The position numbers and the translations under genes are program-made. Positions 32,339 through 43,645 of a stretch of 64,000 nucleotides of DNA are shown one piece after another. Under the pieces are notes generated by a model that saw only the letters and a list, made by a program, of their open reading frames with translations, was not told the origin of the DNA and did no database searches. This DNA comes from Asparagopsis taxiformis. Taxonomy: Eukaryota > Rhodophyta > Florideophyceae > Bonnemaisoniales > Bonnemaisoniaceae. Position 1 is the stretch's first letter, and every line of letters begins with the position of its first letter. Where the stretch lies: contig JALQPE010000519.1 of the NCBI GenBank assembly GCA_030407315.1, positions 1-64,000 on the forward strand. Reading direction: 5' to 3'.

Positions 32339-33431
32339 TCAAACGATGCTTTCCAATGCCAGCCCGCCTTCTCGAAATGTTGGTAAGCATTTTGCTGCCT
32401 TCACCTCTGATGGGGAAGTGATCCTGCGAAAATAACGCAAAATCTGCCTGTGGAACCGTACTCTGCTTTCATCACTCGAGTCACTTAATCGATATTCACC
32501 GAATGCCATTCGGCCCAGTCGACGTGCACTGATCTTGACTGTACGATAATCCATATTCCACAGGTCAGCCAACGTGGAAAGAGATACCGGAACACCATGC
32601 GGATGAGTTGCGATTGCACGAAGTTGAGACAAGAACCTGCTGCCTCCACGCGATTGCAAAATACGCATTATTCTTTCGATCGTCTCTTCACCAGATGGTG
32701 AATCTTCTATGGCCCCCGCAAGTGCTTCCCATGTTCCTTGAAACTTGGACAGAAAGCCTGCAATCATCGCTAGAGTCAGAGGGATCCCGTGACAAGCTGC
32801 AACGATAACTGCCTGTTCTCGAACAAATGTTCCCATACTCTCCCGATTTCCGTCTGACTTGGTGGGGCGTAGCCAACTCCGAAAGATAAGGTGGGACTCT
32901 TGGCTATTAGGATCCAGAGGTTGAACAAATAGCTTGGGAACACATGTGACATGAGACAGGGATAGAGAATCACCAGTGGCTTCATCAGCATCTACTGGAG
33001 CCGTATACAACGCGACGCTGGAGCAGCCTAGAGCTCAAATGACTATATCAAAAGCATGCTGAGCGAGCATGCTGTGCGCGGGGGCCTGAGACATCATCAA
33101 TTACAATGAGGGCAGATACATATTGCAACAAGCGAGAAGCTTCCGAAACAACAGACTGAAGGGAGCTGCAACTTCGAACCGAGCTTCGAAAGTCCCCAGC
33201 GATAATCGTTTCTACGCAATGAATAATCTGTTCTGCAAGCTCCTTATCGTTGATATCTGGACCGAGTTGTATCCAAGCCAAACCATCTGCGGAGCTATGA
33301 CAAACCTCGACATCTTGTACCAAAGCAGTCGTCAGGGTGGTTTTCCCGACACCATGCGGCCCTACCAGTGCGACAGTCGTCGTTCGAACTAGTTCATTAA
33401 CAGCAGGCGGAACAGCCACGGCTGCTTTCAT
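32339..33431 (-). pseudogene. NB-ARC/STAND NTPase fragment
   Basis: From the right, the minus strand reads a P-loop (VGPHGVGKTTLTTAL), then ALIVIDDV (Walker B) in a frame ending at 33048. It continues, after an interruption at about 33010-33050 that includes a stop codon, with SHVTCVPKLFVQPLDPNSQ, ACHGIPLTLAMIAGFL (the GLPL-type motif) and a winged-helix-like block to 32339. The motif order is that of NB-ARC ATPase switches, used in plants and algae for signalling or defence. Leucine-rich or other repeats that would normally follow are absent. Pieces of this gene are duplicated in the DNA to its right. It is a truncated pseudogene. Confidence 0.75.
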
Positions 33432-34136
33432 GAGGTCTTCTCGTGCGCATTGATAGAGGTTGTCTCGGCAAGGTGCATATTGTTGCGCAACAAATTTGCG
33501 CGCGCAAAACCTGCCAGTGGAACCGTGTCTGTGGAGGTAGCTCGAGCTGCTTGTCGCCCTCTGATTGATCTCATGCGCTTGGAGTTCTTACTCGAGTACT
33601 TGAACCATTCTTTGCCTCCTCTTGATTTAATGTATAGGTTGAAGCTCTTGTGGATGAAGTAGGTTGCCTCGCGTCAGTAGTCTCCAATGTTGGCAGCGGA
33701 ACTGGGTCAACCAGAGGATGGTACAGCTTCAGTCCAGGGTCAGTAACACCTTTTTTCGCTTCTGCCACGATTGCAGCATTGAGAGAATAGGCTGTTGGAG
33801 ATTTAGACAATGTACTCTGCTCCGTCATTGAAGGGTACTGCTGCCAGCAGGCGGAACAGCCACGGCTGCTTTCATGAGGGCTTCTCGTGCGCATTGATAG
33901 AGGTTGTCTAGGCAAGGTGCATATTGTTGCGCAAAATCTGCCAGTGGAACCGTACTCTTCTTTCATCACTCGAGTCACTTAATCGATATTAACCGAATGC
34001 CATTCGGCACAGTCGACGAGCACTGATCTTGACTGAATCTTCTATGGCCCCCGCAAGTGCTTCCCACGGCTGCTTTCATGCGGGCCTCTCGTGCGCATTG
34101 ATAGCGGTTGTCTCGGCAAGGTGCATATTGTTGGGG
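33405..34136. repeat. Mosaic of duplicated NB-ARC gene pieces
   Basis: The block CGGCTGCTTTCATGAGG...TCTCGTGCGCATTGATAGAGG...GGTGCATATTGTTG occurs three times (about 33420, 33861 and 34070). DNA of the NB-ARC 3' end (32440-32545: CTCGAGTCACTTAATCGATA...) recurs at 33965-34038, and AATCTTCTATGGCCCCCGCA of 32705 recurs at 34036. Fragments are joined out of their original order, which points to repeated template switching or nested duplication. Confidence 0.85.
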
Positions 34137-34904
34137 GAGGGGCGGCAAAGCATCGGATAGGGAGATTCAAGAGTCTGGATCATCCAGGGTGACTGGATCA
34201 TCTACGAGATACTCTTTTCCCCTTTTTGAACCCCTGGCTTCACGTATTCACGCTAGAATGCGTTCCACATCTAAATTTCCTGGACGAGCAAGCACCTCCT
34301 CCTCCACCTGAAAGTGACCATCCAATCAACGATCTTTAACCTGATCGAGCAGAGCAGTCGCAATGTTATTGTGTAGATCAATTGTGCGCTTCTTTTTCGT
34401 CAGTTCCTGATTGCCCTGAACGCATCGGCCTTGTCCAAATCGAACTTTCTCTTTCATATTGGTGTTCGTCCCAAAAAAAGGAAAGAACAATTGTTCCGGT
34501 CGTCTAAAAATTGAAAACAACGCCCAACCTGATGACAGTAACCTGAACCGCCCTCGCGACGAAAGCGGGAAGGGAGATGCACAGATCCAGGTAGTACAAA
34601 ATGTCCTGGAGGAGATGGCAACCATGTCTTCATCACACACATGGTGCTGGACACAGAGGATTTGGGAGACAGAAGGGAGAGGGAACGATTTGAAGGCCTT
34701 GGAGGGTCATGGATGCACGGCTTACAGAACATACTATCTGGCAGTGAAATGGCCGGCGTGCTTCCAGTAGAAAGCCGCCGGCCGCGGGTACAAATTTTAT
34801 CAGATGTCACAATTCAAAATTATGACTCAAAATTTTGTACCGACCAGTTGTGCTTCAAATTGAAGCACATCGCTCCGTGAAATGTTGTACCTCACACGCC
34901 GTAC
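34137..34904. other. Spacer with small palindromes
   Basis: No gene is supported. GTACAAATTTT at about 34789 pairs with AAAATTTTGTAC near 34830, and GTGCTTCAAATTGAAGCAC at 34849-34867 is a 19-base palindrome. Confidence 0.5.
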
Positions 34905-35325
34905 CTCCCGCGAATAAGTGGCTGTCTTTGTGTTGCACTCTTCGAGCGTCATGTGCACAATGATTGTGCACATGTGTGCACCTGAGACGCTATGTGTGTA
35001 TCTGAGACGCCATGGCGTGGATGTCCGCCAACAAGTGGCTGTGTGTTTGTTGCATTCTTTGAGCGTAATTTGCACTATGATTGTGCACATGTGTGTACCT
35101 GAGACGCCATGGCGTGGATGTCCGCCAATAAGTGGCTGTGTTTTTGTTGTATTTGAGCGTAATGTGCACAATGATTGTGCATGATTTTGCACATGTGTGT
35201 ACCTGAGACGCCATGGCGTGGATGTCCCGCCAGTAAGTGGCTGTGTTTTTGTTGCATTATTTGAGCGTAATGTGCAAAACGATTGTGCACATGTGTATAC
35301 CTGAGATGCCATGGCGTGGATGTCT
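34905..35325. repeat. Minisatellite, four units of ~100-115 bp
   Basis: The unit contains CCGCCAATAAGTGGCTGTG, GTTGCATT...GAGCGTAATGTGCA, CAATGATTGTGCACATGTGT and ACCTGAGACGCCATGGCG. The AAGTGGCTG landmark recurs at about 34915, 35032, 35130 and 35234. Units differ by small insertions. Open frames through it are artefacts of the repeat. Confidence 0.95.
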
Positions 35326-35419
35326 CTTCCGGCGCCTCCGTGAGCTCACGAAAGACAGGCTGACAATGAGTGTTGCAAAGTAACTTTGCAAAACTTTGGA
35401 AAACTCTTTTACGGTGAGA

Positions 35420-36441
35420 CTAACGGAGGCGCTGGGAATGTAGTTTCAAGTCCTGAAAAATACTTTTTGGTAAGCGCATTTCGGGGAGAGAGGGGAATGT
35501 GGCAATCACCGAGCTGGGATCGACGAAGTCACACCAGGGAGTAGGTGTATTCAATACAAAGCAAGGCTTGTAGCGGCTTTCGAATGCATCTCCTTCCTTC
35601 TGAAACCAGTGTATGCGCAGCTTTGTGACGCCCGCCCCTCTCTTCCTTACGCTCTGTACCTTTCCGACCCAGAATGGCTCTTCAGGAGTACACTCATTAC
35701 CACGGATGACCACAAACCCATTTTTTTCGGGTAACGGGAGAGAGGGGCGCATGGTGGTGTCCGTGGAGTTGTCTTGGTCCTCGTCGTGCGCGCGCGCATC
35801 CATTTTCTGATGTCCTTGATCTGCCATTTCCTGATTTACACCTGAAGCCACGTCCCGACGTCCAATTCCGTCACTTTTTGTACCCTTGTCCCCCTCCCAT
35901 CTGCACCGCTTTGCCCGGTTTCCTGCAATTCCGCGAGTCCGCCAGTATCCGTTCCATCTAAATTTTCCACTCTGTGAGCTCCTCGGCGCGTAGAATCACC
36001 GTCCAAAATCTTCACGATTCCCTTGACCACCAGCATCTGATAAGCCCGCTTTAGAATTTTTTTGTTAGACCACTGCATCTCCCTGGAGAACCCGAATGAC
36101 TTGGTTAGAAACTCATAGCACACGACCCTTCCATTATACGTATACATCTCGGACACACAGTCATAGAGCGAACGCAAATACTTGTTGCGAACAGCAGTAG
36201 TGCTCACTGACATTGCTTTCGTATCTTCGGACAGCTTGTCCCCATCGACAACAGCAAAACATGCCCGATTATCACAGCATTTAAAGGAACCCAGTTTTCC
36301 AGCCGCATTCAACTCAGCGATCTTCGCTGCTCTAGCGCTGTAGCGCTGAGTACGAGACGAGGCTGGCCGGGATGGTGACGGAGACGGTGGTTGGTGGTGC
36401 GTTGCATGCTGTAAATTGCGCTTCTTGAAGGGCGCGTCCAT
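35420..36441 (-). pseudogene. Deletion derivative of the DUF7869-like gene
   Basis: The minus strand from an ATG at 36441 encodes an N-terminal part (FKCCDNRACFAV ... VRNKYLRSLYD ... YNGRVVCYEFLTKSFGFSREM) matching residues of the gene at 40995 (TCCEKRCFWK ... RRKYLLSML ... FSGRPVCYRFLEYSFKFSRHL). It stops at 35836. A second frame at 35420-35851 (FVVIRGNECTPEEPFWVGKV ... SRYKPCFVLNTPTPW) matches the C-terminus of the same gene. The central catalytic-like domain of about 400 residues is missing. The copy is therefore an internally deleted, probably non-functional relative lying in opposite orientation. Confidence 0.8.
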
Positions 36442-37766
36442 GGTTGATAGGATAGTGAAGTGAAACAGAATCCAAGTATGAACGCAGAACACTATATTTA
36501 TAGACTTCGGAACGAACTTCTGATCAAGTTCGGTTGCCATGTGGCTGCCGACTGTGCAGCGCTTTGCTGATGACTGATCAGTCGAATGGCATACATTTGA
36601 ATAGTTCTGACAAAATGTCTTTTCGACACCACATCTGAGCAGTTCCACGACAGGTCGTGAACTGAACAGTTCCAACGAGCTGGAACATAATGTTCCAAGT
36701 GGTAACACTGTTCTATATCAGGAAAGTCTATATGGGTGTGAGTAGGAAATGCCGCAAACAATGTTGATTATCCTGTTCGGTGAACTGCATTCAACCTTTC
36801 ATCTTCAAAGTGTTCGTGACATCAATAGACAAATTAGGAAGTAATCTATGTAGTTCAAGCCTTCAATATGGCTCTGAAGTTCAAGTAGCCAGTTTCGAAA
36901 TGAGGTATCGCATCTGGTGGCACAACTTGGATAAGTTGAGTGCCTTCGAATAGACTGTGGACAGATATGATGCTGAACGAACTGATATTTTGGTTCGCAC
37001 CAAAAGTCATGGTGAGGGTAGCGGTAAAGGCAGCAGTTGTTGATAGTTGAAGGTATACTTTGGAACGATCAGAAACAAAATTTTTTCGAATGCGAACCAT
37101 AGCTATGAATCGTGCACTCACTGAAAGACCTATCCCGCAATATGGATACTACGTACATTGCTTCCACAAGCTGTAACACAGAAAAACCCTGGAAATGGTA
37201 CGCAAACGTGTCAAGAAATCATTTGGCATACAGCAACTTGGCTGTGATGATCTTGGACATCAATCAGAACAGGAAAACGTACGAAATCGGCTCAAGAACC
37301 AAAATACGAAATAAAATCCCGTCATATGATTTGTAATTGGATGGAACTGGCCCAACTGCATAACGAAATAGTAATTTCCCATTACTGATAACAAATTTAG
37401 GGCCGTCCCGGCATAACAACTAGAAACCTATGTGAGCTGCAGCGCCCCCTGCACATCAGATCTAAGAGTGACTTGGCGCCGACGATCGTAGCACGTGACA
37501 AAGACTGATTTGGCCTCATGAGCTTCCATCAGTTATACACTGTGGGTTCTATTGTATGTCCAGGGGTTCTTTTTTCACTTTCGTTCATTGCCTGGAGTGA
37601 CTGGAAAGCTCCCGTCTTCTGCTGCTAGAACATTCTTTCGTTCTGGACCTCTCCGGCCTTTCTTTCTCCGCTCTAAGGGTAGGCTGAACTGGATTCGTAC
37701 CGGATATCAGGACCCCCATTTATTTCCATTTCCTCTTGACATCTGCAGGCATTCTGTACCTAAACA
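36442..37766. other. Spacer between divergent genes
   Basis: About 1.3 kb between the minus-strand relic and the plus-strand 986-aa gene, with no convincing frame. It must hold the promoter of the 986-aa gene. No repeats of the GGCAGTA or AATAATACC type are present. Confidence 0.5.
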
Positions 37767-40727
37767 ATGAAGAAGCCAAGCACAAGACCTGGAGCGAAAA
37801 CTTCCGGGCATGGAAAGGAACTTCGTTCCGGAAGATTTCAAGACTCAGTTGAAGTTCTATTCGGGGATGTCATGGAAGGATCAATGAATACCCGTGTCGA
37901 CCCCCGCGGGTGTATACCGCTTACTGCTGTTCGGAATATCGTGCGGTCTGGTGTGGAACGAATGAAACTGATATTCACTGGATCGATGAAATATGATTCG
38001 GCGTGTGATGGAACAGATGGTGTAGATGGCTTTGTAGCCGGTTCCGACAATGCCATCGTTGTCGAGCTGACAGGGTCGTTGAAAAGACACGTGCTGGATT
38101 TCTTCAAATCCCAAACTGGCTCGGATGGAGAGCTCCTTAGCGAATCGAAAGCGAAAGAGAAAGTAGAAAGCCGCTCTGTCTGGTACGGTGTCGTCGACGG
38201 GATGCACAGACTTACGGCAATACAAGAGCTGATGCAAGAAATACCAGAAAGGTGGGACTCGTTCTTATGGCCAGTCACAATTCTTGATGGGGGGCAGTCT
38301 ATTCATGTACTGAAGCAGCTCGGGAGACACCAGAATCGAAAGCATAACTCGAACTTTTACATCGAAACCACTTTCTATGATATGCTTCATGGCATGAAGG
38401 AGGAGGCTGAGAGATTACAGAGCATGTCATCCCGGAAACCCTCGGCCAAGCAAGTAGCAGCAGCATACGACGGCTCCACACACTTGAAGGACAATACCAT
38501 CAGACAAACTGCTGCCACTGCTCTTCGACTACCCGACAGGGTGGTGGATGAGATCGGTTTGATAATGAATTCAGAGTTCCCTGATCTTGTAGGATCCATT
38601 TCTGGTACCAAAGACGTTCGTCGAGGAGGTGATTCAAAGATATCTACAGTGGAAACCAGAGTATATCGGAACTTTATTAACATTACTTCCCTGAAGTCGG
38701 CGACGAAGTTTATGAACGCTTCTGGACCAGATGCTGAGGAAATTCAAGTTTGCACATTGTATAGAATGCGAGATCTTTCCAAATTGAACAAGTTTAAACC
38801 GATTTCATACAAGATAACAGTACAGCAGTTCGAACTCACGTGTGCAGCAATGAAAGAGGCTCGCAAATTTGAAAGTCTACATGAAGATAGTACATGGCCT
38901 CCTGAAATGGAGGCAACGAAAAAAAACTTGCTTCGCACTACAAAGTTTGATGCCGAAGTCACAGAAAACCTCGGCAATGACCATGACGTTCTGAATTCAC
39001 TCCTGAACCAGTACAGGAAAGTTTGTCCACAGATAGCCCCCTTGAAAGAGAAGAAATACGCCGAAAGTCGAAACAAAGAACCGGACCAGGATTCTAAAGA
39101 GAAGGAGACCGATTTTCGGCAAGATGAAAGGACATCCGGAGATCCCGACCCTAATTCCCGCGTGGGAGACGATGTTGACCTGATCCACGGTCCACCCCCG
39201 TGCGAAGTGCAGGAATTAAATAAGCAGGAAAATGTTGGAGAAGAGCCTAAGTTCGGTCAGGTTACTACTGACTCTGTCCAAGACGCAGTCGGAATGGGTA
39301 CTGAAGCAAAAAAAAGTTCGAAAAATGGGTCAGCACCGAAAACACTGGAGAAAGTTGCAGAAACTCAAAGTGTCAACTCTGAGAGACTGAACCTACGCGC
39401 AAAGCGAAACTCCCTTGGGGCTGGCAAACATGACAACATTGAATACGTATCCGAAATGAAGATAACCTGCCACCAGATGAAATGGCAAGAGTTCGATAAG
39501 GAGTTCTGGACAGATGAAAAACCACTTCTAGATATGATGCTAACTGATCCTCCGTACGGTACACCTAGATCCAGATCGCTTCGTAATTCACCTTACGATA
39601 ACTTTATTTCCGACAAAGATATCAAGGATCTATGCCAGTTTTCAAGAAGGGTTTTGAAGCCTGGGGGCTGGTTCTTCTGTTTCGTTTCTGTTCGGAACTT
39701 TCCCCTCCTCACTGATGAGCTCCGAAATGCAGGCTTTGAATGTCCGGACTACCCTTTTGTTATTATGAAGGATACGAGTACTATTCAGCACCACCGAGGC
39801 GATACGTTTCCACAGAATGCTTGTGAATTTGCCGCTTTCGCAAGAGCTCCGGGAATCCGAACAGATGGGTTCAAACCTGACCTTCGTAGCCCGTACCACT
39901 TCATCTCAACTGACACGAAACGAAAGTTCGCTGCAATTGCTGGAGTTCCTGTTCCGAAGGACAAGCTCCTCACTCCAGGAACAAAGTCACCAGTTCTGAC
40001 AGAAGAAAAGAATATCAGTTTGCTTTCGGAAGTAATCAATACGTTCTGTCCGGAACGTGGTTCTGTCATCGATGCTTACGGGGGTACATTAACAACCGCC
40101 ATTGCAGCCATGAGAACTGCTCGTTCGTGCGTGATAATTGAGGCCAGTGCCAACACTTTTCGTTTAGCGTACGAGAGACTCCGTTCTGTAGCTGAAATAT
40201 TATACAACCAAGAAATCAAGCCTATTCAAAGGTCTAAGAGGCGGAAAACAGGAGAATGCGTGGAGGACACTATACGCTCTTCCCAGGAATCTGTTCCCAA
40301 CCAGGAATTGGGTTCTGGTCTCGACAAAGAAGGATTTCAGGAACGGAAGGACGACAGAAATTGCCAAGCGGAAAGTGAGCATGATGATTGGCCAGATCAC
40401 ATATTCCGAGGCGGGGATATTGTCAATTTGTGCTTATCTGGGAAAACAGTGGGAGAAGCAACTTTGCTTCGTCCATTGTCTACTGGTGATCGATTTCAAA
40501 CTACTATTCACAATATCCCCCTTTCTAGATTCGAAAAGAAGGGAGAGAAACTCGTTTCGTGCTACAAATTCGAACTGAGAGAGGGTTCCGGAGACCGAAC
40601 CTATCCTTACTGTTACGGTGGTGTGGAGCCCCCTCCGGAAACGTTGAAGGGACTGCTTGGAATATTCGCTTGGGATATTTTCAGCATGGAACCGAAACGC
40701 AGTCAAAGTTTTCCCGAGTCGAAATAG
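37767..40727 (+). CDS. ParB/Srx-like domain fused to DNA methyltransferase, 986 aa
   Basis: An intact frame from an ATG. The ParB/Srx-like box is VVDGMHRLTAIQ (D144 to R148). A helical middle and a charged linker (about 400-540) lead to a methyltransferase with motif IV LTDPPYG (D594-Y597), LKPGGWFFCFVS, and motif I-like VIDAYGGTLTTAIA (D769). The IV-before-I order defines the beta class of amino-methyltransferases, which make N6-methyladenine or N4-methylcytosine in DNA. ParB-methyltransferase fusions are otherwise typical of bacteria and phages. The C-terminal 110 residues (from about WPDHIFRGGDIV) form a separate unrecognised domain, not the SET domain of the 26-kb relative. All catalytic residues I can judge are present, so this is the best candidate for an active methyltransferase in the window. 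Confidence 0.75.
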   Translation: MKKPSTRPGAKTSGHGKELRSGRFQDSVEVLFGDVMEGSMNTRVDPRGCIPLTAVRNIVRSGVERMKLIFTGSMKYDSACDGTDGVDGFVAGSDNAIVVELTGSLKRHVLDFFKSQTGSDGELLSESKAKEKVESRSVWYGVVDGMHRLTAIQELMQEIPERWDSFLWPVTILDGGQSIHVLKQLGRHQNRKHNSNFYIETTFYDMLHGMKEEAERLQSMSSRKPSAKQVAAAYDGSTHLKDNTIRQTAATALRLPDRVVDEIGLIMNSEFPDLVGSISGTKDVRRGGDSKISTVETRVYRNFINITSLKSATKFMNASGPDAEEIQVCTLYRMRDLSKLNKFKPISYKITVQQFELTCAAMKEARKFESLHEDSTWPPEMEATKKNLLRTTKFDAEVTENLGNDHDVLNSLLNQYRKVCPQIAPLKEKKYAESRNKEPDQDSKEKETDFRQDERTSGDPDPNSRVGDDVDLIHGPPPCEVQELNKQENVGEEPKFGQVTTDSVQDAVGMGTEAKKSSKNGSAPKTLEKVAETQSVNSERLNLRAKRNSLGAGKHDNIEYVSEMKITCHQMKWQEFDKEFWTDEKPLLDMMLTDPPYGTPRSRSLRNSPYDNFISDKDIKDLCQFSRRVLKPGGWFFCFVSVRNFPLLTDELRNAGFECPDYPFVIMKDTSTIQHHRGDTFPQNACEFAAFARAPGIRTDGFKPDLRSPYHFISTDTKRKFAAIAGVPVPKDKLLTPGTKSPVLTEEKNISLLSEVINTFCPERGSVIDAYGGTLTTAIAAMRTARSCVIIEASANTFRLAYERLRSVAEILYNQEIKPIQRSKRRKTGECVEDTIRSSQESVPNQELGSGLDKEGFQERKDDRNCQAESEHDDWPDHIFRGGDIVNLCLSGKTVGEATLLRPLSTGDRFQTTIHNIPLSRFEKKGEKLVSCYKFELREGSGDRTYPYCYGGVEPPPETLKGLLGIFAWDIFSMEPKRSQSFPESK

Positions 40728-40994
40728 TATTCCATCGATATCCAGACACTTTGTCAATGACAAATCATTTTTCATGATCCATTGGTGCTAGTTAATCCGG
40801 ATTAGAGGAACCAGATTTCATTATTTGGTTCCGGCGGCGGATACTGACCGTCGCTGCCCGTTAGTATCATGAGAAATCGAGCTGAAGTCCACTGAGTCAT
40901 TTTGCAGAAATCCATTTGTTTCCATTTCTATTACCTCAAGCTTCCATCAAAGCCACTCCGCAGTCACCGAAACAAATCTGATCGTTTCCCCACC

Positions 40995-43495
40995 ATGAAT
41001 CACTTTCGGCCGCAACTTCAATTCCGTTCCCAATTGCAGTCGAGTGAAGAGCAGTCGAGTGAAGAACATATGTTGCGCTCGTTATCTTCTCGTCACGTGA
41101 GCGATACATCTCCATGTGGTACTCCTTTCATCGAGTATCAAAGCACAGGAAGCACCTCATGGTACAACGCTGTTCTCTCGAGACCTGGTTCTTGTCCCGG
41201 CAACGGCACGCAGAATAACACTGCACACAGTCACTCCGAGGAGAGTTCCGATTTTGGTAACGAAACAAATAACATTTCAACCTCGCCCATCTCCAAGCCT
41301 GTAACAAAACTGAAGAGGCCATTTTCTAGACTTCGAAATGGAGAATGCGCTACTTCTGATCACATAGCAGCTGTTCCGTCTCAATCTACGATGAGTACAA
41401 TGCGGCAGAAGAGAAAAAAATTCATCAACTCTCTCTCAGCTATGGACATTCGCAAAAAAACGTGTTGTGAGAAGAGGTGCTTCTGGAAAACCGATATCGT
41501 ATTCTTGCGCCACGAAGCAGGAAGAGTCCTTCTATGGAACAGGGAAGAACGGCGGAAATATTTACTGAGCATGCTACAGGCCAACAAGAAAGTGTACTAT
41601 TTCTCAGGAAGGCCTGTTTGTTATCGCTTCCTCGAGTATTCCTTCAAGTTTTCGCGACATCTCCAGAGCTCAGTTAAAAAATCTGCTGAAGAAGGAACCT
41701 CAGTCTTGTTCAAAGGTGCGAGAAGAGATGCTGCTTCACCACAGAGGGATGCAATCATCTGTTTCCTCGACGTTTAGCATCTTCTACTGCCGATGATATG
41801 CCAGACAGAGCAGAGAAACACCTACCTCTCTTTCAGAAGAGACCTGTATACGAAATGTTTTGTGATCAGTACGACGTTCTTTATCCCGGAAAGGCATTTC
41901 CCACTTTGAGTTACTTTTACACAACTTGGAAAAAGTACTGCAGTCATATCAAGGTCAGGAGAATCCACAGATTTATGAAATGTTCAGAGTGTGAATACCT
42001 ACGGGATCATCTGGAAAGGATCGGAACTGATTCTTCTCGCACTGCACCACTTCTTGAGCGCCGTAAACTGCATATTGAAATGGTATCACGGGAGCGAAGG
42101 GAGTACCAGAAGAAGTGTGAGCAGGCGGCGCTATTTCCATCAAGATTCACATCATTGATTGTCGACGGGGCTGACCAGTCCAGCTACGGCCTACCTCATT
42201 TCATTGTCAATACGAAAGCAACCGTGGGCCATAGCTTGAAAGTGAAATTAATAGGCGTTCTCGAGCATGGAGTTCAGAAGCACCTTTCGCTCTACACGAT
42301 GACTGCTGAGTTCGAATCCGGCGCTAACCACATAATTGAGGCGCTACACAGGACTCTTACAAGGAAAGCTATGGGATCAAAACTGCAAGGGACACTATTC
42401 GTGCAAGTTGATAATTGCACAAGAGAGAACAAGAATAGGTTTCTGTTCTGCTATCTGGAGTGCCTTGTCGCATGGGGTGTTTTCCTTGAAGTTCAAGTTT
42501 CGTTCCTACCAATTGGGCACACTCATGCTGATATTGACCAAGCGTTCAGTTGCACCTCGCGGAGGTTGCATTGCTATAATGCAGCTACCATGGACGATCT
42601 AATTGGGGAGCTACGGCTTTCTTACACACCGGAGCCATCTGTTTGTCGTATGAATCACGTCGCAAATTTCTCTGGCCTTTGCACGAACGAAAATTCGATT
42701 GGAAAGGTGCATGCATTTTCAAAGTACAGGTACTTCAAGTTTTTCCGCTCTGAAAGTTCGGATCGTCGTACTGGCTGGTACAACACGGCATGCAACGTCA
42801 AGCTCTCCTGCGACGATGAATGGGAGCCCCTCCCAACAATCACACTGGGTCTAAAGGGCTTCACATTGGTACCACCGGATCTCAAAGTAGTTCCTCCCAC
42901 AGTGTTGAAAAGTCCGCCGGATCGAGACGAAGTCATGTTAAGACTTCGAGCAGAGGAAACCAGAGTTAATAGTACGTCAAAGATGATGCAATTGCATGCA
43001 TTGATTGAACAGGTATATTCGAATAGGGATGACCCTTTTCACTGGAACCTACATGAGTGCTTCGAGCTGAACGGAGTGTACCGCAATCAAGTTTCGAATA
43101 GATTGGTTCTACATGAGGAGAACGAAATTTCGAACGCATGTTCGGCTCCGTTGACTGACCTCCCTTATTCTGTAAATCGCTTTGTATCCGTAAACGGAGA
43201 AGGTTGTACAACCGATATGCCGTTTTGGTTGGGGCAGATAAAAGCTTGTGAGGAAAACGGTGAAGGGGTTATCAAAAGATTATCAGTTCGGTGGTACGAG
43301 GTCTACGATAAGGGGAATGTATGGACCGGGAAGTATCGCCCTGCAGTGATACGAAAGCGTAATAGGGCGGTACCATGGGAGAGTACTATTTCAGTCGACA
43401 CCGTCATTGCTGAATTCGCGTCACTCACGAACAAAAGAATTAGAGTAGGAGTAGAAAAAGAAATCCGAGCTGGGCTAGCATCAATGCTGAGGTAA
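40995..43495 (+). CDS. DUF7869-like DDE/RNase H-fold protein, frame break near 41.7 kb
   Basis: The N-terminal part (40995-41777) has a Ser-rich start and a Cys-containing block (TCCEKRCFWK, FSGRPVCYRFLEYSFKFS). The C-terminal part (41798-43495, 565 codons) holds LIVDGADQSSYGLPH, QVDNCTRENKNRFLF and FLPIGHTHADIDQAF, a D...DN...GHTHxD pattern that I recognise as the DUF7869 family, common in mobile elements and compatible with an RNase H-like nuclease fold. The tail (FVSVNGEGCTTDMPFWLGQIKA ... KYRPAVI) is a small beta domain. The two parts are in different frames, joined between about 41690 and 41797; a one-base frameshift or very short intron would explain it. Function unknown; a second transposase-like nuclease is one possibility. 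Confidence 0.65.
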
Positions 43496-43514
43496 CCACT
43501 AAGACAAAATTAAA

Positions 43515-43645
43515 TTCAATCAACTTGACATAGCTTCAATCAATATGACACTTGTCATATTCCCTATTCAATCATTATGAAAAAAACCGATTCTGATTTC
43601 GAAAGTACGTTCTGTACAGACAAAAACCAGTGTTACAGGTGTTAG
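43515..43645 (+). repeat. Dispersed repeat R, copy 2
   Basis: ATTCAATCAACTT...CCGATTCTGATTTCGAAAGT, ACGTTCTGTACAGACAAAAA, CCAGTGTT, matching copies near 30.2 kb (inverse) and 50.0 kb. It ends about 155 bp before the ATG of the 462-aa gene. Confidence 0.8.

Noticed and set aside
34905..35325. Regular repeats resembling a CRISPR array
   Set aside because: Units of ~100 bp are contiguous with no unique spacers, and the window is eukaryotic; it is a minisatellite.
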